A stretch of 64,000 bases of DNA from Cellvibrio sp. PSBB006 (lineage in GTDB: Bacteria; Pseudomonadota; Gammaproteobacteria; Pseudomonadales; Cellvibrionaceae): NCBI RefSeq assembly GCF_002162135.1, contig NZ_CP021382.1:248001-312000 (forward strand), read 5' to 3'. A program made the position numbers and the translations under genes. This document shows, in pieces, positions 45,827-55,314 of the stretch (positions are counted from its first letter, which is position 1; each line of letters opens with the position of its first letter). A model generated the notes under the pieces. The model worked only from the letters and a program-made list of their open reading frames with translations, did no database searches and was not told where the DNA came from.

Positions 45827-46687
45827 ATGTCCGGCGTTAACGAAATTGTTCTAACCTTCAGCTGTCAGGATTCCAAAGGCATTGTGGCCGCTGTGGCCAC
45901 ACTCTTCGCAACCCTGGGTTTCAACATCAAAGAATCCTCACAATTCGAAGACGTCGACCGCCGCCGCTTTTTTATGCGCACCGTATTTGAATGCCCGGCG
46001 GGTTACAGCCTGCAACAGATTAGAGCCATCTTCCAGCCCTTGGGCGAACAGTACAAGATGGACTGGAACATCTTCGACAGCGACTGCAAACCCCGTGTAT
46101 TGATTGCCGTGTCGCAATGGGGCCACTGCCTGAACAGCCTGCTTAACAGTTGGAAAAGCGGCACGCTGCCGATTGATATTGTGGGTGTAGTGTCCAACCA
46201 CACGGTAATGAAGGATCTTACCGAATGGTACGAATTACCCTTTCACTATTTGCCGGTGACTGCCGACACCAAAGCGGAGCAGGAAGCAAAAATCTGGCAA
46301 TTGATCGAAGACCAGAAAGCCGATTGCCTGGTGCTTGCACGTTACATGCAAATTCTCTCCGATGATTTATGCCGCAAACTCAACGGCCGCGCGATCAATA
46401 TCCACCATTCATTTTTGCCCGGCTTTAAAGGCGCAAAACCCTATCACCAGGCGTATGAACGCGGCGTAAAACTGATCGGCGCCACTGCGCATTTTGTAAC
46501 GGCGGACCTCGACGAAGGCCCGATTATCGAACAAGCCGTCGAACGTGTTTCGCATATTAATTCCCCGGACGACATGGCGGAGATCGGTCGCGATATTGAA
46601 GCGGTAGTACTTAACCGCGCCTTGCGCTGGCATGCGGAGCATCGTGTGTTGTTGAATGGCAATAAAACGGTGGTGTTTTCGCGGTAA
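45827..46687 (+). CDS. purU: Formyltetrahydrofolate deformylase
   Basis: A 286-residue cytoplasmic enzyme that hydrolyses 10-formyl-THF to formate and THF, balancing one-carbon units for purine synthesis. It has an N-terminal ACT domain (about 6-85, VLTFSCQDSKGIVAAV) for regulation by glycine/methionine-type signals, and a C-terminal formyl-transferase fold (about 90-285). The catalytic Asn-His-Asp set lies in INIHHSFLPGFKGA and TADLDEGPII. It stands alone, convergent with rnz. Length is typical. Confidence 0.96.
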   Translation: MSGVNEIVLTFSCQDSKGIVAAVATLFATLGFNIKESSQFEDVDRRRFFMRTVFECPAGYSLQQIRAIFQPLGEQYKMDWNIFDSDCKPRVLIAVSQWGHCLNSLLNSWKSGTLPIDIVGVVSNHTVMKDLTEWYELPFHYLPVTADTKAEQEAKIWQLIEDQKADCLVLARYMQILSDDLCRKLNGRAINIHHSFLPGFKGAKPYHQAYERGVKLIGATAHFVTADLDEGPIIEQAVERVSHINSPDDMAEIGRDIEAVVLNRALRWHAEHRVLLNGNKTVVFSR

Positions 46688-46729
46688 GAGGAAAAAATTA
46701 TCTAACGATCAGCGGGGCTGCCAATGTTG

Positions 46730-47734
46730 TTAACGGTTGTTGGCAACACTGTTGCCAACATTGCTGCTTTCAGTTTTGATCAAGCTAAAATCCTTTCTCA
46801 ACTCAAACTCCGCAAAATCTCGTGCAAGCTGTAAGTTGCCTTCATAAAATTGCCGCGCTTCCTGCTCTATCTCATCAATCAACGGAGCATTTTTATGCGT
46901 GAATTGATAACGGGAACTGAAGTGGGTCAGTATCAGGTTTGGTAATTCAACGGATTGGGCAAAACGTGCCACCTGTGCGGCAGAGCTGTGTTGAGGATCG
47001 GGGCCAACCTGGTCGGAAACTACCTGGGTGTAGGTGGCTTCGTGAATCAATAATTGAGCGTCGACGCACGTATCGCGCAACAGCTCCGGCTTGTCATTAT
47101 CACCGCCAACAACAATACGCCTGGGTTGACGGGTGACAGCAACATAATCAGCAGAATGGATGATTCGCCCGTCCTCCAGCATAACGGTTTCGCCGCGATG
47201 AATTTGTCCCCACACGGGTCCCGCAGGAATGCCGTCTCGTTCCAGGCGTTCCGTCAGTAATTTTTTCTCCAGATTTTTTTCGGTGACGCGGTAGGCGAAA
47301 CAGGGCACCCGGTGGGAAAGTTCGGCCGTGGTAACGGTAATGTCGTTGTCCTGCCATAGGAAGTCGTCAACATCGACAGGAATAAATTGCAGCTCATAAC
47401 TTAAGCGGGATTGGGTAGCACCGGTGGCCAGTTCAACAAACGGCTTGAGCGGCGCCGGGGCGATCAGGGGCAGGGGATCGGTACGCCCTGCCATGGAGGC
47501 GCTGGCCAGCAGGCCGGGCAATCCAAAGGTGTGGTCGCCATGGACGTGGGTAATAAAGATGCCACGCAATCGCGACAGGGAGAAGCGGGTGTGCAATAAC
47601 TGATGTTGGGTGCCTTCGCCGCAATCGAACAGATACCAGCCGCGATCATCGCCATGCTCCAGTGCCAGTGCAGTGACGTTGCGCTGTTTGGTGGGGGTGC
47701 CGGCAGAGGTGCCAAGAAAAACGAGATTCATCAT
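46730..47734 (-). CDS. rnz: Ribonuclease Z
   Basis: A 334-residue metallo-beta-lactamase-fold endonuclease that matures tRNA 3' ends. The zinc-binding HxHxDH motif is ITHVHGDHTFG (about 61-71), and further ligands lie in ELSHRVP, VVGGDNDKPELL and LTHFSSRY. The length matches bacterial RNase Z and the exosite arm (about 140-185) is present. It is divergent from the ABC exporter operon. The extra C-terminal tail (about 310-334) is not conserved in the family core. Confidence 0.95.
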   Translation of the reverse strand: MMNLVFLGTSAGTPTKQRNVTALALEHGDDRGWYLFDCGEGTQHQLLHTRFSLSRLRGIFITHVHGDHTFGLPGLLASASMAGRTDPLPLIAPAPLKPFVELATGATQSRLSYELQFIPVDVDDFLWQDNDITVTTAELSHRVPCFAYRVTEKNLEKKLLTERLERDGIPAGPVWGQIHRGETVMLEDGRIIHSADYVAVTRQPRRIVVGGDNDKPELLRDTCVDAQLLIHEATYTQVVSDQVGPDPQHSSAAQVARFAQSVELPNLILTHFSSRYQFTHKNAPLIDEIEQEARQFYEGNLQLARDFAEFELRKDFSLIKTESSNVGNSVANNR

Positions 47735-47888
47735 TAGCCCGCTTGTATGTATACGTCTGTTGAGTACGTAAAGTCAGAGACATTGTCGACAAAAAAATTC
47801 AGTGGAATTAACAGTCGCCTGACACCCACCGTGGATTCTTGATCCATCGCAAGTCTTTTAAATAAAGCCCGGGATAGGATGGGTTTCA

Positions 47889-48605
<717 letters not shown>

Positions 48606-48611
48606 CCGCTA

Positions 48612-50972
48612 ATGCGCGCCCTGAACATCAAGCTGCTGCGTAATCTATGGACACTTAAAGGTCAGGGGCTGGCGATTGCTGCCGTTATTGCTACCGGTGT
48701 TGCAATGTATGTGATGTCGTACACCGCATTGGAGTCCTTGCGCCTGAGTCAGCAGAGTGTTTATCAGAGCCAGCGTTTTGCCCAGGTATTTGCCAATCTA
48801 AAACGTGCACCTGAAGCGGTGGCGCAACAGCTGCGGGATATTCCCGGCGTAGCTACATTGGAAACGCGGGTACAGGCACCTTTAAATATTCGCATGGCTG
48901 GATTTGATGAGCCTATTACTGGCTTGGCAATCTCCATCCCGGATGCCGACCAGCCTCAACTCAATCGGTTATTTTTGCGTCAAGGTCAATTGCCCAGCGA
49001 TTATCGAGACGACCAGGTACTTGTCAGCGAGGCTTTTGCAGAAGCTCATCTACTGAAACCGGGTGATCACCTGGCGGTAGTAATTAACGGCCGTTATCAA
49101 GCCCTATTGGTGTCTGGTATTGCTCTATCGCCGGAATACATTTACCAAATTCGTCCCGGTGATCTCTTCCCTGATTTTTCCCGCTACGCCATCGTGTGGA
49201 TGAACCGTACCGCTTTAGAGGCGGCGTTTGGTATGGATGGCGCATTCAATAATGTTGTATTAACCCTGTCGCCGGGATTTAACTACGCCAGTGTGATCAG
49301 CAACCTTGACCAACTGTTGGAGCCATGGGGCGGTTTGGGTGCTTACGAGCGTGAAGATCAGATTTCTCACCGTTATCTGGAACAGGAACTGAAGCAAATA
49401 GAAGTGATGGCGCGCTTTCTGCCGCTGATCTTTATTGGTGTGGCGGCTTTTCTGCTAAACGTGGTCGCTGCGCGCCTGATTCGTACCCAGCGCGAACAGA
49501 TCGCCGTGCTTAAAGCGTTCGGCTACAACAGCCTTATGGTGGCCAGTCACTACCTGGCGTTGGTCTTATGTGTTGTTATGGTGGGTGCGATTCTCGGGGT
49601 GTTACTCGGAACCTGGTTGGCAAGTGGATTAGCCGGTATATATCAAGAGTTCTTTCGCTTTCCCTGGTTGGCATTCCGTTTACGTCCGGCGGTTGTCATC
49701 ACCGCTGTTTTGATTGCTGGTGGTGCTACTGTGGCAGGCACTCTCAGCGCAGTTTATCGCGCGTTTCGTTTGCCGCCGGCAGAAGCTATGCGCCCGGAGC
49801 CGCCGGCACATTTCCGGCGCACCTTGATAGAGCGGTTGGGCATACAGTGGCTGAGCCAGCCTACCCGAATTATTTTGAGGAACCTCGAGCGTCAGCCATT
49901 AAAAGCGGGATTCTCTATTTTGGGCATCGGTCTGGCGGTGGCCATGATGATGCTTACTGGATTTCAGAAAGGCTCCATTGCTTACATGTTGGACGTGCAA
50001 TTCCGTCTCGCACAGAAGCAGGATGTCACCGTTACCTTCAGTGAGCCTGCAGCGGGTCGCGCGCTTTATGAATTTCTGGCAATGCCTGGGGTAAGTTATG
50101 CGGAAGGTTTCCGCACAGCGCCTGCAATCCTTCACTACGGTCACAGCGAATATCGCAGCGCCGTACAAGGCTACACACAGAATAGCCGGCTGTTTACGGT
50201 GCTGGACGCGCAATTGCAGCCCGCGGCGATTCCGAGTGAGGGGATATTGCTTACGGATCATCTGGCATATTTGTTGGGAGTAAAGCCGGGAGATCGGTTG
50301 CAGGTAAAAATCCAGGAAGGTCGCCGGCCGTTATTGGAAATCCCTGTGACGGGATTGGTTACCGAATTCGTCGGAGTCGGTGCGTATATGAATAAAACCT
50401 CGCTGACACGCCTGCTCGGCGAGAGCGATACCATCAGCGGTGTTTTTCTGGCAGTGGATGCAGAGGCATTGCCGGCACTGAATCGGCGTCTGGATCAGGT
50501 GCCGCGTGTCGCGGGTGTGACCCTGCGCGAGAATACCATTCGGGCCTTCTCCCGGATGATGGACGAAACCATCCTGGTATTTACGATATTCAGCATGTTC
50601 ATGGCTGGCTCTATTGGCTTCGCTGTTGTGTATAACAATGCGCGTATCGCATTTGCCGAACGGGGCCGGGAGCTGGCAAGCCTGCGCGTATTAGGTTTCA
50701 CCCGGGCTGAGATTGCGTTTATTTTGCTGGGTGAACTCTTGCTGCTAACCGTGCTGGCAATGCCGGTAGGCTTTGTGTTGGGAACCGGCTTATGCTGGCT
50801 GCTGACCTGGGGCATGCAAACAGATCTTTATCGGGTGCCGCTTATCCTGACACCGCAGACTTTTGCAGTGGCCGCCGTGGTGGTCTTGATTGCGACGTTC
50901 CTGTCTGCGTTGATGATCGGCCGGTCGCTAATGAAGCTGGATATGGTGTCGGCCCTCAAAGCGGCAGAATGA
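48612..50972 (+). CDS. ABC transporter permease with two FtsX domains
   Basis: A 786-residue inner-membrane protein. After a first helix (about 18-40) and a periplasmic domain (about 45-260), the first FtsX helix bundle spans about 265-390. A second helix (about 430-450), periplasmic domain (about 455-650) and second FtsX bundle (about 660-780) repeat the layout, so it is a fused pair of MacB-like halves. It lies six bases after the ATPase gene and 51 bases before the adaptor gene, so the three form one operon. Confidence 0.92.
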   Translation: MRALNIKLLRNLWTLKGQGLAIAAVIATGVAMYVMSYTALESLRLSQQSVYQSQRFAQVFANLKRAPEAVAQQLRDIPGVATLETRVQAPLNIRMAGFDEPITGLAISIPDADQPQLNRLFLRQGQLPSDYRDDQVLVSEAFAEAHLLKPGDHLAVVINGRYQALLVSGIALSPEYIYQIRPGDLFPDFSRYAIVWMNRTALEAAFGMDGAFNNVVLTLSPGFNYASVISNLDQLLEPWGGLGAYEREDQISHRYLEQELKQIEVMARFLPLIFIGVAAFLLNVVAARLIRTQREQIAVLKAFGYNSLMVASHYLALVLCVVMVGAILGVLLGTWLASGLAGIYQEFFRFPWLAFRLRPAVVITAVLIAGGATVAGTLSAVYRAFRLPPAEAMRPEPPAHFRRTLIERLGIQWLSQPTRIILRNLERQPLKAGFSILGIGLAVAMMMLTGFQKGSIAYMLDVQFRLAQKQDVTVTFSEPAAGRALYEFLAMPGVSYAEGFRTAPAILHYGHSEYRSAVQGYTQNSRLFTVLDAQLQPAAIPSEGILLTDHLAYLLGVKPGDRLQVKIQEGRRPLLEIPVTGLVTEFVGVGAYMNKTSLTRLLGESDTISGVFLAVDAEALPALNRRLDQVPRVAGVTLRENTIRAFSRMMDETILVFTIFSMFMAGSIGFAVVYNNARIAFAERGRELASLRVLGFTRAEIAFILLGELLLLTVLAMPVGFVLGTGLCWLLTWGMQTDLYRVPLILTPQTFAVAAVVVLIATFLSALMIGRSLMKLDMVSALKAAE

Positions 50973-51023
50973 TCTGGCTGATAAAAACGAACTCCCAACG
51001 GAAATGAAAATCCAGGAGCTATC

Positions 51024-52214
51024 ATGGTTCGACTTAACAGGCGCAACGTTTTTTTAGGCGGTATTGGTTTTCTGATATTGCTTGCGCTGATGTATGGTTT
51101 CCGCAGCCCTCCTGTATTGGTGGATAACGCCATTGTCACCCGCGGCCATTTTCGCGTGATGGTAGAGGAAGAGGGGCGTACACGGTTGCCGGATCGTTAT
51201 CAGGTTTCAGCGCCGATAACAGGTTATTTAAATCGCGTACTACTTGAGCCGGGCGATGCCGTACAACAAGGCTCGCCGTTGTTCACTATTAACCCGACCC
51301 CGACAACACCTCTGGACGCTCGCAGTCGTGCCCAGGCTGAAGCAGCACTGGCAAGCACTGAAGCAGCGTTGGAGGCCGCCTTAACCCAGGTGGAATCCGA
51401 GCAGGCGCGGGCAGAGTTGGCTGACACTGAACTGACCCGTGTGAAGCGCCTGGTAGCGGCGGGCCATATGCCGGTGGACAACCTTGATCGAGCCCAGGCG
51501 GAAGCTCGCCGGGCAGATGCGGCGTTGCGTTCCAGCCGCTTCGCTGCGGAGGTGGCTCGCCACGAGCGGGATAATGCGCGCGCGACCTTGGCAATCGACG
51601 GCGGAGAACAATCCCGGCGCCCATTTGCAGTGGCTGCGCCCGTCGGTGGCTTGGTGTTGGCCCGTCAACGGCAGAGCGAAGGCATGGTGCAGGCGGGTGA
51701 CCCAATTTTGATGTTGGGCGATCTGGCTAGTCTGGAAGTGGAAGTTGATGTGCTTTCGCCGGATGCTGTACGTCTCACTCCCGGTATGCGGGTGGAATTA
51801 GAGCGGTGGGGCGGCGAGGCAAGTTTGCCCGGTCGTGTTCGTCGGATTGACCCTGCCGGTTTTACTCGCTACTCGGCCCTGGGCGTAGAAGAACAACGTG
51901 TCTGGGTCATCGTGGATATTGACGCTGAGCGAGAGCACTGGGCAACACTGGGCGATGGTTATCGGGTGGAGGCGAGCTTTATTTTGTGGGAAGGCGATGA
52001 TGTGCTGCAAATTCCTGCCAGCGCGATATTTCGTGAGGGCAATATGTGGGCACTGTATGTCATAGAAGATGGCCGCGCGCAACGGCGTGAAATAATCCCC
52101 GGTCGCCGCAGTGGATTAATGATGGAAATAGTAGATGGGCTTGCCGAAGGTGAAACTGCTATTCTTTACCCCGGTCAGGATATCGCAGCGGGTACGCGCG
52201 TGCGTTTACGTTAA
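51024..52214 (+). CDS. HlyD-family periplasmic adaptor of the ABC exporter
   Basis: A 396-residue membrane-fusion protein. An N-terminal helix (about 10-28) anchors it. The biotinyl-lipoyl domain (about 55-85, ITGYLNRVLLEPGDAVQQGSPL) is split by a long alpha-helical hairpin (about 95-185), and beta-barrel and membrane-proximal domains follow (about 225-390). It would link the FtsX permease to an outer-membrane TolC-type channel, which is not encoded here. AGGAG sits before the ATG. Confidence 0.92.
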   Translation: MVRLNRRNVFLGGIGFLILLALMYGFRSPPVLVDNAIVTRGHFRVMVEEEGRTRLPDRYQVSAPITGYLNRVLLEPGDAVQQGSPLFTINPTPTTPLDARSRAQAEAALASTEAALEAALTQVESEQARAELADTELTRVKRLVAAGHMPVDNLDRAQAEARRADAALRSSRFAAEVARHERDNARATLAIDGGEQSRRPFAVAAPVGGLVLARQRQSEGMVQAGDPILMLGDLASLEVEVDVLSPDAVRLTPGMRVELERWGGEASLPGRVRRIDPAGFTRYSALGVEEQRVWVIVDIDAEREHWATLGDGYRVEASFILWEGDDVLQIPASAIFREGNMWALYVIEDGRAQRREIIPGRRSGLMMEIVDGLAEGETAILYPGQDIAAGTRVRLR

Positions 52215-52270
52215 GTAACAATAATGTAAAAATGCTGGCCGTCAATTTTAATGCTGAATAAGAAAACACC

Positions 52271-52636
52271 ATGTCAAAACTGCTTTTTAAACTCAATAAT
52301 GTTCCGAACGAAGAAGCGGATGAGGTTCGCCAGCTGCTGCGTGACCACGAGATTTTTTTTTACGAAACCAATGCTGGCATGTGGCGGGTCGGGCTGGACG
52401 CCATCTGGTTACCTGATGATACGCAATATGAGCAAGCCAAGGTATTACTGGACGATTACCAACAACAACGCACAGCACATCAACAACAGCTTTATGCGGA
52501 GTTAGAAGCGCGGGGAGAAACGCCTACCTTAGCCAAAAAAATTGCCGCGCATCCGATACGCTTTCTGGCGCAAGTGATCGCGATCGTATTTATATTGGCG
52601 ATCTCCATTGTGCCGTTCTGGTATGCATTTTCATGA
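52271..52636 (+). CDS. DUF6164-family small membrane protein
   Basis: A 121-residue protein. The soluble N-terminal part (about 1-90) begins MSKLLFKLNNVPNEEADEVRQLL, a ferredoxin-like putative signal-transducing fold common in gammaproteobacteria. A single C-terminal transmembrane helix follows (about 95-118). No function is established. It lies between the ABC exporter operon and the MATE pump on the same strand, 56 bases after the adaptor. Confidence 0.8.
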   Translation: MSKLLFKLNNVPNEEADEVRQLLRDHEIFFYETNAGMWRVGLDAIWLPDDTQYEQAKVLLDDYQQQRTAHQQQLYAELEARGETPTLAKKIAAHPIRFLAQVIAIVFILAISIVPFWYAFS

Positions 52637-52710
52637 TTGTTATGTGCTGTTAATTTTCCCCCGTAATAAACACCGCTTTTTTCTATCTGCTGTCATCAGG
52701 AATTCGACCC

Positions 52711-54144
52711 GTGCAAGAACCCGATGTATCTACACAAGAAATACATACGCCAGAAATACCCATGCCTGAATTAAAACCTGCTGATCTTAAAGCCAGTTGG
52801 CTGACGCAGGTGCTCGATGAATGGAAAACCCTGGCCATCCTCGGCGGTCCGATTCTGGTCGCGCAATTGGCGCAGATGGCCAACGGTGTTATCGACACGG
52901 TGATGGCCGGTCACGCCAGTGCGGAAGATTTGGCGGGCGTGGGTATCGGCACCAGTTTATGGGTGCCGGTGCTGTTATTTTTTATGGGCGTCCTGAGTGC
53001 GTTGCAGCCGATTATCTCGGGGCACCGTGGCGCCGAACAATTACAGCGGATCATGCCGGTTACCTGGCAAGGTTTATATATTGCGGCTGTTTGTGCATTG
53101 GTGATGATTCTTTTATTGGTCAATGCGCGCCCGGTGTTGGATTTATTGCAACTCGATACGCGTACCGCGGCAATTTCGCAGGGTTACCTTGACGCTTTTT
53201 GCTGGGGCGTACCTGCATTATTGTTGTTAACGGCGTTGCGCGGGCTCACCGATGGACTCGGCCATACCCGCGTCATCATGGCGTTCTCGCTGGTGAGTAC
53301 GCTGTTTAATTTGCCGCTCAATTATATTTTTATTTACGGCAAACTCGGCTTGCCGGCAATGGGTGGAGTGGGTTGTGGCTGGGCCACGGCTATTTCCAAT
53401 TGGATCGCCGTGCTCGCGTTGTTGGTATACCTCAATCGCAGTAAAACCTATGCGACATTTCACCTGCTGGCGGATCGTGTGCTGCCGGATTGGCAAGAGA
53501 TAAAACATGTCTTGCGTTTGGGCGTGCCGATTGGTTTTACGATGTTTGTAGAAGTCAGCATGTTTGCCGTCATTGCGCTATTTCTTGCACCCTTGGGGCC
53601 GAAGGTAGTGGCGGGGCACCAAATTGTTCTTAATGCCATCTCGCTGCTGTTTATGGTGCCCTTGAGTCTGGGTATGGCGCTTACGTTACGTGTCAGTTTT
53701 TTGGTGGGTGCCCAGGCTCAGGCGCGCGCGCAATTACTGGCGCGCAGTGTGTTGGTGTTGGCGTTGGGTATTTCGCTGATCAATGTGCCGGTGTTGTTGT
53801 TCGGCCGCGAATTTATTGCCAGCTTATATACGGGTGATCTCGCCGTGCTTGATGTCGCTGTCAGGCTGTTTTTATTTGCGGCGATTTTTCAAATTGCAGA
53901 CGTGATTCAGGTCACGATGATTAACACCTTGCGTGGTTACCGCGATACTCGTATTCCCATGTTTATCATGCTGTTGTCGTTCTGGGCAATTTGCTTGCCG
54001 TTAGGGTATGTCCTCACGTTTACCCATTGGTTGGTTGAGCCCATGGGCGCTGCTGGTTTCTGGATTGCGTTATGTGTGGGTTTAACTGTGGCGAGTCTGT
54101 TACTGACTTACCGTGTTATTTATTTTCGTCCAGGTGCCTCATGA
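52711..54144 (+). CDS. MATE-family multidrug efflux transporter
   Basis: A 477-residue inner-membrane antiporter with twelve helices in two MATE bundles, starting at about residue 40 (ILGGPILVAQLAQMANGVIDTVMAGHAS). It belongs to the NorM-like group, which exports cationic drugs against Na+ or H+. The GTG at 52711 has AGGA ten bases upstream; an ATG 17 codons on would also give an intact protein. The N-terminal 35 residues are hydrophilic and specific to this lineage. Confidence 0.92.
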   Translation: MQEPDVSTQEIHTPEIPMPELKPADLKASWLTQVLDEWKTLAILGGPILVAQLAQMANGVIDTVMAGHASAEDLAGVGIGTSLWVPVLLFFMGVLSALQPIISGHRGAEQLQRIMPVTWQGLYIAAVCALVMILLLVNARPVLDLLQLDTRTAAISQGYLDAFCWGVPALLLLTALRGLTDGLGHTRVIMAFSLVSTLFNLPLNYIFIYGKLGLPAMGGVGCGWATAISNWIAVLALLVYLNRSKTYATFHLLADRVLPDWQEIKHVLRLGVPIGFTMFVEVSMFAVIALFLAPLGPKVVAGHQIVLNAISLLFMVPLSLGMALTLRVSFLVGAQAQARAQLLARSVLVLALGISLINVPVLLFGREFIASLYTGDLAVLDVAVRLFLFAAIFQIADVIQVTMINTLRGYRDTRIPMFIMLLSFWAICLPLGYVLTFTHWLVEPMGAAGFWIALCVGLTVASLLLTYRVIYFRPGAS

Positions 54145-54386
54145 TATGTTACTGAACACACTGACCCCTCCATGAAATGCACCGACAATCCCTGGCGTTG
54201 CTTCCGGTTCGATAATACAAACGGAAGTGAGTCGACATTTTTTACGCAAGCGTCAATAGAAAAATATGTGTCAGGTTTTAACTGATTGATTCACGGTTAA
54301 CTTTTCAGGTTGGTGTAAAAACTGCTACTGCCTGAATTGTTATTGCCTGAAAGGCCCGGTGAATACGAGAAGACAGGAGTCGGCGC

Positions 54387-54941
54387 ATGAACATGAAATG
54401 GCATTGTACGAAAATAACGGAGCCGCATTATTTACAGCGGTATCTGGTTGGCATGGTATTCACGTTAGTGATGATGAGCGTTCAGGCTCGTCCGTTTGTT
54501 GATCAAGCTGATATTGATGTAGCGAGTCAGCCTTCATCCCTTCGCCCTGTGTTCGGCAGCGAATTTGAAACTGCAAGTGACAGGGCGCTATTCCCACGTG
54601 ACCTCGCCTTAGGTGGGCAATCGGTACGGGATTTTTCATTAAAATCCTTTGTTAAATTAACGCATCAAAGACCGCCCATGTATGGCAGGGATTTTTTATT
54701 TGATATGGATGTGTTTGAACGAGAACTCTTTGCCAGCGTGTCATCGGTCGCGATGAGTGGTCATTCAAAAGACGCCGATGCGACCTTGCTGGATACGGCG
54801 GCCTTGAACGTGATTGTCGAGGTCGACACTACATCAAGCAGTCGCGCGTCGATTCCTGAGCCGACCACCCTGATGCTGGTCGCTGTGGGCATGCTGGGGC
54901 TCATTCTTCATCGGCGTCGCACTGATTGGGCTGAACACTGA
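54387..54941 (+). CDS. PEP-CTERM-anchored secreted protein
   Basis: A 184-residue protein with an N-terminal signal segment (about 20-35) and a C-terminal PEP-CTERM sorting signal: IPEPTTLMLVAVGMLGLILHRRR (about 154-176), with the PEP motif, a hydrophobic helix and Arg cluster. An exosortase elsewhere in the genome would cleave and attach it at the envelope. The middle region has no recognised domain. It stands alone between the MATE and speA genes; no exosortase or extracellular polysaccharide genes are in the window. Confidence 0.85.
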   Translation: MNMKWHCTKITEPHYLQRYLVGMVFTLVMMSVQARPFVDQADIDVASQPSSLRPVFGSEFETASDRALFPRDLALGGQSVRDFSLKSFVKLTHQRPPMYGRDFLFDMDVFERELFASVSSVAMSGHSKDADATLLDTAALNVIVEVDTTSSSRASIPEPTTLMLVAVGMLGLILHRRRTDWAEH

Positions 54942-55314
54942 TTGGTGCTGCACGATTATTATTCTTGCACTGAATTGTTACACCTGGTTTTCCAGTAATC
55001 CTCTCTCTTCGCTTTGTAACAATTGTATTCTGCACTTGTCACTCTCTTTAAGGTAATGCCAGAATAGCGCGGCGCATTATTGAGAGCCATTTTCATCTGC
55101 AATTACCCGTCATCGTCATGAAAAAGCTTTATTTTTGAACGAGAATGTGGACAATTGCGCCCGAATCCGCATAAACCCCGAATTTGTATAAGCTTGTGTT
55201 GCAAGCTGCAGGAACTTGGCGACGCTGTGGTGTCATTGAGGTTACCGGTATATGACCGTGCGTCAGTCAGCTGACGCTATTCCATCAATCACTCAACTTT
55301 AAGGTATCCAATCG
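54942..55314. other. Upstream region of speA
   Basis: About 370 bases with no supported gene. It includes a short perfect hairpin GCGTCAG-TCAG-CTGACGC at 55260-55277 just before the speA ribosome-binding site, which may influence its translation. A terminator for the PEP-CTERM gene is not obvious. Confidence 0.5.
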
